40,571 nt of DNA, from positions 1-40,571 of the forward strand of contig URMS01000024.1 in the NCBI GenBank assembly GCA_900548975.1. The letters run 5' to 3'. A program made the position numbers and the translations under genes. Below the pieces are notes generated by a model. It searched no databases. It was not told the origin of the DNA and worked only from the letters and a program-made list of their open reading frames with translations. The stretch comes from an uncultured Porphyromonadaceae bacterium (lineage in GTDB: Bacteria > Bacteroidota > Bacteroidia > Bacteroidales > Muribaculaceae). Shown here piece after piece: positions 33,901 to 40,571 of the stretch (within the stretch, counting starts at the first letter, position 1; each line of letters begins with the position of its first letter).

Positions 33901-35142
33901 GGTATCCGACCGGTGCAGGCCGCCTTCTACCGCGCCGACCCACAGAGTACCGTCGTCTTCGGCAAGAATAGCGTTGACCGGTACATTCATGCTTCTGCCT
34001 GCGGCATTGAAATTATGCGTTATATCTTTTACTTTAAGTCGCTTCGGCGACAGCCGGTTCAGGCCGCAGCCTTCCGTGCCAATCCATATACGCTCGCCGT
34101 CTACATATATTTTATTGATGAAGTTATTGTTGATCGACCCCGGCTGCTCGGGATAGGACTGGTGTATGCGTTCGAAATTGTCATTTATCTGATTGTACAC
34201 GTTAAGTCCCTGCAGCGTGCCGGCTATCAGGCGCTTGTCGGGCGAAACAGCCAGAGTGTTCACATAGTTCTGCGATATCGACATGGTGTCGGCCTCGTTG
34301 TGAACATACATTTTTGCTATATTCTGTGCCGGATTGTAGCGGCACAGCCCGCGGTCGGTAGCTATCCACACTTCGCTGCCGTAGAGGAGCATGTCGAACA
34401 CACCTATATCGCTGACGAACTTCAGGCACTCGGCCACCGGCGTCGACGCAATCGTTCCGGTTTCCGGGACAACCTCGAGCTCGCATATGTCGCCGTTGAT
34501 GGCGGTCCATATCTTTCCGTTGCCGAACACATCGCAGAGCGCCACATTGCCCACCGGATGCGGCAGACCGCCATATTCGAGTACTTCCTCTACAGCGCCC
34601 GCGCCGTCGAAACGTATGCGGTACACAGCCGAGCCGCTGCGCGTCCACACATTGCCCTCGGCATCTACAGTCACGGCCCACACGGGCTGGTGCATCACAT
34701 CGTACAGCGCTGCCGTATGGTCCTCGATCTCCTCCATGGCCAAAGTATAGAGATTGAGTACGCACAGACCGCCTTCGGTGGCCACCCACAGACGCTCGAA
34801 ACGGTCCTCGGCCATCTCAACAGCGAAATTGCCCACGATAGGATAGTCGGCCGATGTAATATTGAAATTGATGAACTCGCTGCCGTCGTAGCGCGACAGG
34901 CCGCCACCGCCGAGACCTATCCACAGAAAGCCGCGGCTGTCGCGGTACACATCGTCCACATAATTGTGAGGCAATCCTTCCGACACGGTCAGATACCCCA
35001 CATTGTACATCGACAGGAACGACTTGGCGCCTTGCGCGTCGTTGACACCGGCGCCCTTGCACCATACCGACGCTACCACCGCAAGCAAAGCGGCAACCCA
35101 TGCTCTGCGGCAAAGAAATATCAGAGATGTACGAGATTTCAA
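30916..35142 (-). CDS. Hybrid two-component system sensor-regulator (HTCS) of the glycan locus (1408 aa)
   Basis: A single protein does sensing, phosphorelay and transcription control. Order: signal/first membrane segment (1-32); two seven-blade propellers of Reg_prop repeats (about 45-740, many 'LWIG'-type motifs); Y_Y_Y domain (about 765-822); transmembrane helix (829-848); HisKA with His895 in 'NITHEFRTP'; HATPase (about 1000-1115; 'NLLGNALKFTPEGG', 'DTGTGIAPED', 'SGSGIGLYL'); receiver (about 1150-1265) with Asp1204 in 'SDLMMPVMDG' and Lys in 'ILKPFD'; AraC-type HTH (about 1300-1405, 'ISEIAYEVGFNDSKYFTRCFTKHF'). All key residues are present. It would bind an arabinan oligosaccharide in the periplasm and activate both flanking operons. 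No terminator separates it from the operon downstream. Confidence 0.95.
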   Translation of the reverse strand: MKSRTSLIFLCRRAWVAALLAVVASVWCKGAGVNDAQGAKSFLSMYNVGYLTVSEGLPHNYVDDVYRDSRGFLWIGLGGGGLSRYDGSEFINFNITSADYPIVGNFAVEMAEDRFERLWVATEGGLCVLNLYTLAMEEIEDHTAALYDVMHQPVWAVTVDAEGNVWTRSGSAVYRIRFDGAGAVEEVLEYGGLPHPVGNVALCDVFGNGKIWTAINGDICELEVVPETGTIASTPVAECLKFVSDIGVFDMLLYGSEVWIATDRGLCRYNPAQNIAKMYVHNEADTMSISQNYVNTLAVSPDKRLIAGTLQGLNVYNQINDNFERIHQSYPEQPGSINNNFINKIYVDGERIWIGTEGCGLNRLSPKRLKVKDITHNFNAAGRSMNVPVNAILAEDDGTLWVGAVEGGLHRSDTDVREFRSYSAESGHLSHNSVSALARDGKGRLWVGSWGGGVDVFAEHGSKDLRRIRHIIQTDDGSRHIGYIGALIWDPVNSLMWIGTSRGLFVYNPQDDSVREAYQGSADDVFGAVGSVIDRENHLWFGSSKGLIDIDLTAYGAKRARDAVRHIRGRLDNPDAVADERITFLFLDHEGALWIATNGSGVYKRYSDGTFENFENINSSDGLPSDIVLGIAQDKNDNLWFSTYRGLACMEPSGSMMTYDRSGDLSTDQFYWNAAATDSAGKVLFGTTEGLMCISGMLPGADSLREHGLAFTHVWVDNKALLPGGDKGTEPYFCPVRGLKMHESSRSVSFEFSAFDYDGKNGGVYSYRLIGFDDDWTTLAPGRRFTGFTNLKPGKYTLQVRYVRKGQSVDEAVISELPITVTPYFYRRWWFILLAAVLVAGCAVLLYKLRLRSLEHQRKVLITTVKERTAEIEEQKRQVQQLTMNRISFFTNITHEFRTPITLILGPIERALKLSYNPQVIEQLHFAERNSKLLLTLVNQLMDFRKIESGKMEIMRSRGNLRNFLTNIIEIFRPLANDRSITLSFCDRLPRPVMSFDEEALQKVLINLLGNALKFTPEGGRITLYATLLGARCTGGDADAIYLAVADTGTGIAPEDIDRIFDRFYQGTSPMKYPVSGSAGSGIGLYLCHSLIEIYGGRLSVRNNPGGQGCTFRVLVPLPEGDTAAAEIPALPAVGQQPAAQRHEGEKTADAAPRATVLVVEDNDDMRAFIRSILADRFTVAEARNGEETLKVLANRDISLIISDLMMPVMDGMELSRRVKENFDISHIPFLMLTAKTGREPRLESYRTGVDAYILKPFDDELLLARIDGILRTRRKYQNRFADRMDVDSLNISDESRDKKFMDQVMKVIADNYRNSYFEIGDFAEALGVSRSLLNKKLQSLVGQSAGQLLRAFRLKTARELIVRNRKTRSMNISEIAYEVGFNDSKYFTRCFTKHFNINPSALMNEEG

Positions 35143-35213
35143 AATATGATATTTTTGGTATTATCTAAGGCTGTAGGCACGTCACGACAGGGCGCTGATG
35201 GCATTTCGACGGA

Positions 35214-35221
35214 CAAAGATA
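35214..35221 (-). promoter_or_regulatory. -7 box of the HTCS gene
   Basis: TATCTTTG on the minus strand is a perfect TAnnTTTG. Transcription would start about 65 nt before the ATG at 35142. The -33 box is not obvious; poly-A/T tracts lie upstream. Confidence 0.55.
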
Positions 35222-35303
35222 ACATATTTTTTTATTTCAGAATTTTTTTTATGCAAATTATTGAGCTGCTTTCTTATAAAATTTTTTCACGTCCGCAAAA
35301 TGT

Positions 35304-35337
35304 CATTTTATCCTCAAAAAATACCCTTTTATCCACC
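35304..35337 (+). promoter_or_regulatory. Candidate HTCS operator of the GH43-GH51 operon, 21-bp period
   Basis: CATTTTATCCTCA (35304-35316) and CCTTTTATCCACC (35325-35337) share TTTTATCC spaced exactly 21 bp. The second copy has the same ATCCACC end as the operator at 30880-30913 and ends 21 bp before a -7-like box. The first copy is less well conserved. Confidence 0.6.
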
Positions 35338-35358
35338 TTGTCGTGTCTGCAAAATTGC

Positions 35359-35366
35359 TAATTTTA
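35359..35366 (+). promoter_or_regulatory. Weak -7-like box of the GH43-GH51 operon
   Basis: TAATTTTA differs from TAnnTTTG only in the last base. It sits at the same 21-bp distance from the repeat as in the SusC/D promoter, and would leave a leader of about 25 nt before the ATG at 35399. Confidence 0.5.
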
Positions 35367-35398
35367 CCGGCAAAATGCCAATCGCGCCCTAATTCTAC

Positions 35399-36889
35399 AT
35401 GAAACACCTTATCCGAATTTCAGCGTCGGCGATTATTGTCTCTGCCGTCTGCGCTTGCTCTGGACCCGCTTTCCGTCCCCTGCCGTCATCCAATCCATGG
35501 GCTGATGACTACTCGGCGCTTTCCGCAATGGAAAAATACACCGAATGGGGAACCTACAACGTACACGATCCTGCAGTATGCAAAGTGGCCGATACTTTCT
35601 ATATGTATTCCACCGATGCCATCTTCCGCGAAAACCGAAAGCAGGCAAAAGAAAAAAATGTACCCCTCGGGTTCATACAGATACGCAAATCCGCCGACCT
35701 CGTAAACTGGGAATTCGCCGGATGGGCATTTCCCGAAATTCCCGCCGAAGCTGTCGAATGGGTGCGCGGCCACAACAACGGCAAGGGCGCCTACAATATA
35801 TGGGCGCCATATATGATCGAAGCCGGTAAAGACCGATATCATCTCTACTACTGCGTGTCGGCCTTCGGCAAAAACACGTCGTACATAGGTCTGGCCGAAG
35901 CACAGTCGCCTGCCGGGCCATGGCGGCATGTAGGCCCTGTGGTACGCACCGACTCCACTTCGGTGATGAACGCCATCGATCCTACCGTGATAAACACAGC
36001 CGACGGACGGCGTTTCATGCACTACGGCTCATATTTCGGAGGGCTTTTCTGTATCGAACTGGACCCCGTGTCGGGCTTTCCCCTTGCAGAGGGCGATCAG
36101 GGCAAACTCGTGGCACGACGTGCCAATTATAAAAAGGACAATCTCGAGGCGCCCGAGATAATATTCAATCCCGACAACGGATATTACTACCTCTTCGGCT
36201 CGTACGACCCTCTGATGACAACATACAATGTACGCGTGGGTCGCTCCCGCAGTGTCGACGGGCCATTCATCGATTTTCATGGAAAAGAAATGGCCGATAC
36301 CACAGACAACTTCCCGCTGCTGACAGCCGCCTACAGTTTCTCGGAGCATCCCGGCTGGGTCGGCACTGCCCACTGCGGCGCTTTCAAAGACGACGCAGGT
36401 GCATGGTATATGGCTCATCAGGGGCGTCTGGCATCCGAACCGGCCATGATGGATCTGCATGTGAGGCGCATGTTCTTCACTCCCGACGGCTGGCCCGTTG
36501 TTTCGCCCGAGCGATATGCCGGGGTGGCTCAGCGTGATTTTTCCCACAAGGATATAATAGGAGAATGGGAAATAATCCGCCTCCACGAGCCTCGCGCCGA
36601 CCGCCGTCTCGAGGCCGGGCAGATCATGTGGGGCGAAGGCAATCTCCTTGAGGGCGAATGGAACCGGTCCGAAAAAATAACCCTTTGCAAGGATGGCCGC
36701 ACTGAGCCCGGCGAAGGCTCCTGGACTTTCGACAATAAGAATCAGACCCTCACTCTATGCCTCGGCCCCGACAGGATTGAAAATATCATCGTATTCGCAG
36801 GCCACGACTGGGAACGCGAACACGATACTGCTCTCTTCACCGGCCTCGACGCCGACGGGCGCTCCATATGGGGCAAACGTATCAAATAG
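35399..36889 (+). CDS. GH43 glycoside hydrolase, probable endo-arabinanase (496 aa)
   Basis: The N-terminal signal ends VCACSG, with Cys18 or Cys20 as lipidation site; no acidic residues follow, so unlike the other GH43 here it may face the periplasm. The five-blade propeller (about 48-385) has catalytic base Asp57 ('VHDPAV'), Asp194 ('AIDPT') and acid Glu250 ('EAPE'). 'IWAPYMIEAG' and 'GTAHCGAF' are typical of arabinanase-like GH43. The C-terminal domain (about 395-496, 'IIGEWEIIRL...GRSIWGKRIK') is the same beta-barrel as in the 16942 enzyme. It is the first gene of the plus-strand operon, 38 bp before a GH51. It likely cuts alpha-1,5-arabinan or arabino-oligosaccharides; exact bond preference cannot be read. 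Confidence 0.87.
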   Translation: MKHLIRISASAIIVSAVCACSGPAFRPLPSSNPWADDYSALSAMEKYTEWGTYNVHDPAVCKVADTFYMYSTDAIFRENRKQAKEKNVPLGFIQIRKSADLVNWEFAGWAFPEIPAEAVEWVRGHNNGKGAYNIWAPYMIEAGKDRYHLYYCVSAFGKNTSYIGLAEAQSPAGPWRHVGPVVRTDSTSVMNAIDPTVINTADGRRFMHYGSYFGGLFCIELDPVSGFPLAEGDQGKLVARRANYKKDNLEAPEIIFNPDNGYYYLFGSYDPLMTTYNVRVGRSRSVDGPFIDFHGKEMADTTDNFPLLTAAYSFSEHPGWVGTAHCGAFKDDAGAWYMAHQGRLASEPAMMDLHVRRMFFTPDGWPVVSPERYAGVAQRDFSHKDIIGEWEIIRLHEPRADRRLEAGQIMWGEGNLLEGEWNRSEKITLCKDGRTEPGEGSWTFDNKNQTLTLCLGPDRIENIIVFAGHDWEREHDTALFTGLDADGRSIWGKRIK

Positions 36890-36927
36890 ACTTTATTAAA
36901 AAATATAATACACCAAAATACCATATC

Positions 36928-38943
36928 ATGAACCACAAATCAAGCTTGCTCCTGTCGCTCGGACTCGCCACGGCAATGTCGCTCGGCGCGGCCGACAACG
37001 TGCTGACTATCCAGGTCGACAAACCCGGAGCCCCCATACAGCCGACTATGTACGGCCTGTTTTTCGAAGACATAAACTACGCCGCCGACGGCGGTCTCTA
37101 CGCCGAAATGGTGAAAAACCGCTCTTTCGAATTTCCTCAGAACCTCGCCGCCTGGGTTACTTACGGCGACGTCAAGCTGCAGAACGACGGCCCCTTCGAG
37201 CGCAATCCCCACTACGTGCGTCTCGCTTCGGCCGGACACAACGACAAGCATACCGGCCTGGAGAACGAAGGTTTCTTCGGCGTCACATATAAGAAAGGCG
37301 AAGAATACCGCTTTTCGGTGTGGGCGCGCTCGCCTCAGGGCAAACCTGCTAAAATCCGCGTAGAGCTCGAAAATCCGTCATCGATGGGAGAATCTCAGGT
37401 CGACGCATCCAAGGAAATAAATATCAATTCGAAAGAGTGGAAAAAATATGAAGTCACTCTTACCCCGGGCAAAAGTTGCGAAAAGGGCAAACTGCGCATT
37501 TTCCTAACCAAACCCGATACTACACCCGTCGACCTGGAGCACATTTCGCTTTTCCCCGCAAAGACATGGAACGGCCATGAAAACGGTCTCCGCCCCGACC
37601 TCGCCCAGAAACTCGCCGACCTCAAGCCCGGCATCTTCCGCTTCCCCGGCGGCTGTATAGTCGAAGGCACCGACCTGGCCACACGCTACCAGTGGAAAAA
37701 CACCGTAGGCCCGGTAGAAAACCGTCCTGTCAACGAAAACCGCTGGCACTACACCTTCCAGCACCGTTTCTTCCCGGACTACTACCAGTCGGGCGGTCTG
37801 GGCTTCTATGAATACTTCCTCCTCTCCGAAGAAGTCGGCGCCGAACCCCTCCCCGTGCTCAGTGTAGGTCTCGCCTGTCAGTTCCAGAACCACGAGGAAA
37901 GCGCCCATGTACCCGTGGCCGAGCTTCAGCCCTATATCCAGGACGCTCTCGACCTCATTGAGTTCGCCAACGGCAGCACCGACACCAAATGGGGCGCGCT
38001 CCGCGCCGAAATGGGCCATCCCGCACCCTTCAACCTCAAGTTCATCGCCATCGGCAACGAGCAGTGGGGTCCCGAATACCCCGAGCACCTCGCACCCTTC
38101 GTCGAGGCCATCCGCAAGGCTTATCCCGATATTAAGATCGTAGGTTCGTCCGGTCCCGACTCCGAAGGCGAGCAGTTCGACTATCTCTGGCCCCAGATGA
38201 AGAAACTCGGCGCCGACCTTGTCGACGAGCACTTCTACCGTCCCGAAAGCTGGTTCCTCGCTCAGGGCAACCGCTACGACAACTACGACCGCAAAGGCCC
38301 GAAAGTGTTCGCCGGCGAATATGCCTGCCACGGCAAAGGCAAAAAATGGAACCATTTCAACGCCGCACTTCTCGAAGCCGCATTCATGACCGGCCTCGAG
38401 CGCAACGCCGACGTAGTGCACATGGCCACCTACGCTCCCCTCTTCGCCCATGTCGAGGGCTGGCAGTGGCGTCCCGACATGATATGGTTCGACAACAGCG
38501 CATCGTTCCCCACCGCAAGCTACTACGTACAGCAGCTCTACGGCCTCAACAAGGGCACCAACGTGCTTCCCGCTAACCTCGACGGCCGTCCCGCCGCCGG
38601 CAACGAAGGTCAGAACGGCCTCTTCGCCAGCGCCGTTGTCGACAAGGACACTCACGAATACATTGTCAAGGTAGCCAATACTTCGGCCACCGAGCAGCCC
38701 TTCGAGATCCAGCTCAAAGGCTTCAAAAAGAAAAGCGCCGGTGTCGAGGCTCTCAGCGTCACCACCCTCTCGTCACCCGACCCCGACGCCGAAAATTCGC
38801 TCGAAAATCCCGACCTCATCGTGCCTGTGACCACATCGGTCGACGCGGCATCCATAGCCAAGCCGGTGAAAGGCATCGTAACCTACAATACCGCGCTCGC
38901 TCCCGGCACATTCTACGTGTTCAAGTTCAAATATGCCCAATAA
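36928..38943 (+). CDS. GH51 alpha-L-arabinofuranosidase with CBM-like insert (671 aa)
   Basis: Start at 36928 is chosen as it begins the signal peptide (MNHKSSLLLSLGLATAMSLGA); an upstream in-frame start would put 20 polar residues in front. The protein should be periplasmic. 'PTMYGLFFEDINYAADGG' opens the barrel, a beta-sandwich carbohydrate-binding-like region lies at about 70-215, and the (beta/alpha)8 catalytic domain has acid/base Glu378 ('IGNEQWG') and nucleophile Glu464 ('FAGEYAC'). The C-terminal domain is beta-rich. It removes terminal arabinofuranose from arabinan side chains or oligosaccharides. Between GH43 (38 bp gap) and a second GH51 (9 bp gap), it belongs to one operon. Confidence 0.93.
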   Translation: MNHKSSLLLSLGLATAMSLGAADNVLTIQVDKPGAPIQPTMYGLFFEDINYAADGGLYAEMVKNRSFEFPQNLAAWVTYGDVKLQNDGPFERNPHYVRLASAGHNDKHTGLENEGFFGVTYKKGEEYRFSVWARSPQGKPAKIRVELENPSSMGESQVDASKEININSKEWKKYEVTLTPGKSCEKGKLRIFLTKPDTTPVDLEHISLFPAKTWNGHENGLRPDLAQKLADLKPGIFRFPGGCIVEGTDLATRYQWKNTVGPVENRPVNENRWHYTFQHRFFPDYYQSGGLGFYEYFLLSEEVGAEPLPVLSVGLACQFQNHEESAHVPVAELQPYIQDALDLIEFANGSTDTKWGALRAEMGHPAPFNLKFIAIGNEQWGPEYPEHLAPFVEAIRKAYPDIKIVGSSGPDSEGEQFDYLWPQMKKLGADLVDEHFYRPESWFLAQGNRYDNYDRKGPKVFAGEYACHGKGKKWNHFNAALLEAAFMTGLERNADVVHMATYAPLFAHVEGWQWRPDMIWFDNSASFPTASYYVQQLYGLNKGTNVLPANLDGRPAAGNEGQNGLFASAVVDKDTHEYIVKVANTSATEQPFEIQLKGFKKKSAGVEALSVTTLSSPDPDAENSLENPDLIVPVTTSVDAASIAKPVKGIVTYNTALAPGTFYVFKFKYAQ

Positions 38944-38952
38944 TCTCTTTCT

Positions 38953-40491
38953 ATGAAAATCAAGACACTCACAGCCGCGGCATTGCTGGGCACGGTATCG
39001 GCATTCGCCGCCCAGACCGTGACCATAGAGCCTAAGCCATCGGCAACAGCGCCTAAGATCAACAAAGAAATCTACGGCCAGTTTGCCGAGCACCTCGGCA
39101 CCTGCATTTACGGCGGCATCTGGGTTGGCGAGGATTCGCCCATTCCCAACACCAAAGGCTACCGCAACGACGTGCTCGGCGCTTTCCGCGAGCTCCACAT
39201 ACCCGTACTCCGCTGGCCCGGCGGCTGCTTCGCCGACGAATACCACTGGACCGACGGCATCGGCCCCCGCGAGAACCGTCCGCGCATGGTCAACAACAAC
39301 TGGGGCGGTACCGTCGAGGACAACAGCTTCGGCACCCACGAGTTCTTCAATCTGTGCGAAATGCTCGGCATCGAACCCTACCTCAGCGGCAATGTCGGCA
39401 GCGGCACCGTCGAGGAACTTGCCGAATGGGTGGAATATATCACCGCCGAAGACGGCCCCCAGGCACAGCTCCGCAAGCTCAACGGCCGCGAGAAGCCCTG
39501 GCACCTCAAATATCTCGGCGTAGGCAACGAAAGCTGGGGCTGCGGCGGCTCATTCACTCCCGAATACTATGCCGACGTATATCGCCGCTATCAGACCTAC
39601 TGCCGCAATTTCGGCAAAAACCGCCTGTACAAGATCGCTTCCGGTGCCAGCGACTACGACTACAACTGGACCGATGTGATGATGCGCAAGGCCGGTCACC
39701 ACATGAACGGCATATCGCTCCACTACTACACCGTAGCCGGCTGGACTGGCTCGAAAGGCTCGGCCACCGACTTCACAGACGACGACTATTACTGGACTCT
39801 CGGCAAGTGCCTCGAAATCGGTCCGGTCGTGGAGAAGCACATGAAGATAATGGACAAATACGACCCCAAGAAGCGCGTGGGCCTTATGGTCGACGAATGG
39901 GGCACATGGTGGGACGAGGAACCCGGCACAATCAGGGGTCACCTCTATCAGCAGAACACCATGCGCGACGCCATGGTGGCCGCTCTGTCGCTCAACACCT
40001 TCCATCCGCTCACCGACCGCGTCAAAATGACCAACATCGCCCAGATAGCCAATGTGCTTCAGGCAATGGTGCTCACCAAAGACGACAAAATGGTGCTCAC
40101 ACCCACCTACTATGTCTTCAAGATGTACGTGCCCCATCAGGACGCACGCCTGATACCGCTCGACATCAAGACTCCTGTCCGCAAAGTCCGCGACGGCCGT
40201 AAAGTGCCCGTTATCAGCGCCACAGCATCTGAGAAGAACGGAAAAGTGACCATATCGCTCACCAACACCGACCTCACCGAGAATTTCGACATCCGTCTGC
40301 CCCTGGAGAAAATCAAGGCCGGCAAAGTGGTTAAGGCCGAGATTCTCACCGCTGCCGACATACACGACTACAATAACTTCGGCGAGCCCGAGAAAGTGAC
40401 CCTCAGGCCCTTCGACGGCGCTTCGGTAGCCGACGGCACTCTCACCGTAGCTCTCCCCGCCAAATCGATAGTCACCCTCACCCTCGACTGA
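38953..40491 (+). CDS. GH51 alpha-L-arabinofuranosidase, short form (512 aa)
   Basis: Signal peptide MKIKTLTAAALLGTVSAFA, no lipobox, hence periplasmic. The catalytic barrel begins 'KINKEIYGQFAEHLGTCIYGGIWVG' and contains acid/base Glu193 ('VGNESWG') and nucleophile Glu315 ('MVDEWGTWW'). 'LRWPGGCFADEYHW' and 'ISLHYYT' are further GH51 landmarks. The C-terminal beta-sandwich is at about 395-512. This compact type without the carbohydrate-binding insert differs from the preceding GH51, so they are distinct subfamilies with probably different linkage preferences (alpha-1,5 versus branches). It is the last gene of the plus-strand operon, closed by a terminator 24 bp after its stop. Confidence 0.93.
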   Translation: MKIKTLTAAALLGTVSAFAAQTVTIEPKPSATAPKINKEIYGQFAEHLGTCIYGGIWVGEDSPIPNTKGYRNDVLGAFRELHIPVLRWPGGCFADEYHWTDGIGPRENRPRMVNNNWGGTVEDNSFGTHEFFNLCEMLGIEPYLSGNVGSGTVEELAEWVEYITAEDGPQAQLRKLNGREKPWHLKYLGVGNESWGCGGSFTPEYYADVYRRYQTYCRNFGKNRLYKIASGASDYDYNWTDVMMRKAGHHMNGISLHYYTVAGWTGSKGSATDFTDDDYYWTLGKCLEIGPVVEKHMKIMDKYDPKKRVGLMVDEWGTWWDEEPGTIRGHLYQQNTMRDAMVAALSLNTFHPLTDRVKMTNIAQIANVLQAMVLTKDDKMVLTPTYYVFKMYVPHQDARLIPLDIKTPVRKVRDGRKVPVISATASEKNGKVTISLTNTDLTENFDIRLPLEKIKAGKVVKAEILTAADIHDYNNFGEPEKVTLRPFDGASVADGTLTVALPAKSIVTLTLD

Positions 40492-40514
40492 TTTCTCCCT
40501 GCAACACCATACAC

Positions 40515-40550
40515 AAGAGACTGTCTAACAAGTTTGGGCAGTCTCTTTTT
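40515..40550 (+). terminator. Intrinsic terminator of the GH43-GH51 operon
   Basis: AAGAGACTG (40515-40523) pairs with CAGTCTCTT (40539-40547), and the run of T at 40546-40550 follows. A standard stem with T tail, 24 bp after the GH51 stop codon. Confidence 0.85.
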
Positions 40551-40571
40551 ATAGTTTAAACAGGCTAAAAA

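Larger units (their letters stand above)
35143..35398. other. Divergent regulatory region between HTCS and GH43-GH51 operon
   Basis: This 256-bp AT-rich region holds no gene. It carries a minus-strand -7 box for the HTCS gene (35214-35221), poly-T tracts around 35226-35250, and a paired-repeat operator with promoter for the plus-strand operon (35304-35366). Confidence 0.7.

Noticed and set aside
30958..35361. Very long plus-strand open frame (1467 codons) opposite the HTCS gene
   Set aside because: It mirrors the GC-biased codons of the real gene, has no recognisable domain or signal peptide, and the minus-strand protein has all HTCS domains.
40515..40571. End of window as a possible mobile-element border
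   Set aside because: Only an ordinary terminator is seen; no terminal repeat, transposase or target duplication.

Overview
The window is a chromosome piece from a gut-type Bacteroidota, most likely order Bacteroidales. The evidence is two SusC/SusD pairs, a hybrid two-component sensor/regulator, TAnnTTTG-type -7 promoter boxes, lipoproteins with acidic residues after the lipobox cysteine, a DUF4249/STN-receptor locus and a Bacteroidales-style split LPS/lipid ABC transporter. GC is fairly high for the order, and Muribaculaceae or a relative is a guess rather than a demonstration. I see no rRNA, CRISPR array, insertion sequence, integrase or phage gene.

Left block (127-6288, minus strand): one apparent operon transcribed right to left. 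It holds an ECF sigma factor, a small outer-membrane barrel, a very short DUF4974-type membrane protein resembling the C-terminal part of FecR anti-sigma factors, a TonB-dependent receptor with an N-terminal STN signalling domain, a DUF4249 lipoprotein and small AT-richer lipoproteins. Between the last two sits an overlooked micro-lipoprotein reading frame (696-770, in-frame TAG, continuing to 648). The layout is that of a surface-signalling transducer.

Middle block (6459-16857): a CAT-anticodon tRNA with a clear promoter and terminator (minus strand), then a plus-strand housekeeping chain with 4-base overlaps: MlaE-like permease, MlaF-like ATPase, DNA polymerase III delta-prime-like ATPase, AddB-like nuclease, then hemW. 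A membrane-anchored HTH protein and a TonB-receptor-like barrel follow; the barrel's promoter is covered by two inverted repeats.

Right block (16942-40491): a polysaccharide utilization locus whose gene order closely resembles, from memory, the arabinan locus of Bacteroides thetaiotaomicron. The minus-strand operon, in transcription order, is a surface glycan-binding lipoprotein (broken by a frameshift), SusC, SusD, SusC, SusD and a surface GH43. The hybrid two-component regulator lies upstream (30916-35142), and a divergent plus-strand operon carries GH43 - GH51 - GH51. Surface GH43 and the binding proteins would cut and capture arabinan, SusC/D would import oligosaccharides, and the periplasmic GH51 enzymes would release arabinose, which the regulator's periplasmic propeller domain may sense indirectly.

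The most interesting new observation is that both halves of this locus carry the same operator geometry: two ATCC(A/T)C-type direct repeats exactly 21 bp apart, with the promoter-proximal copy ending exactly 21 bp before the -7 box. This is a candidate binding site for the regulator at both promoters.
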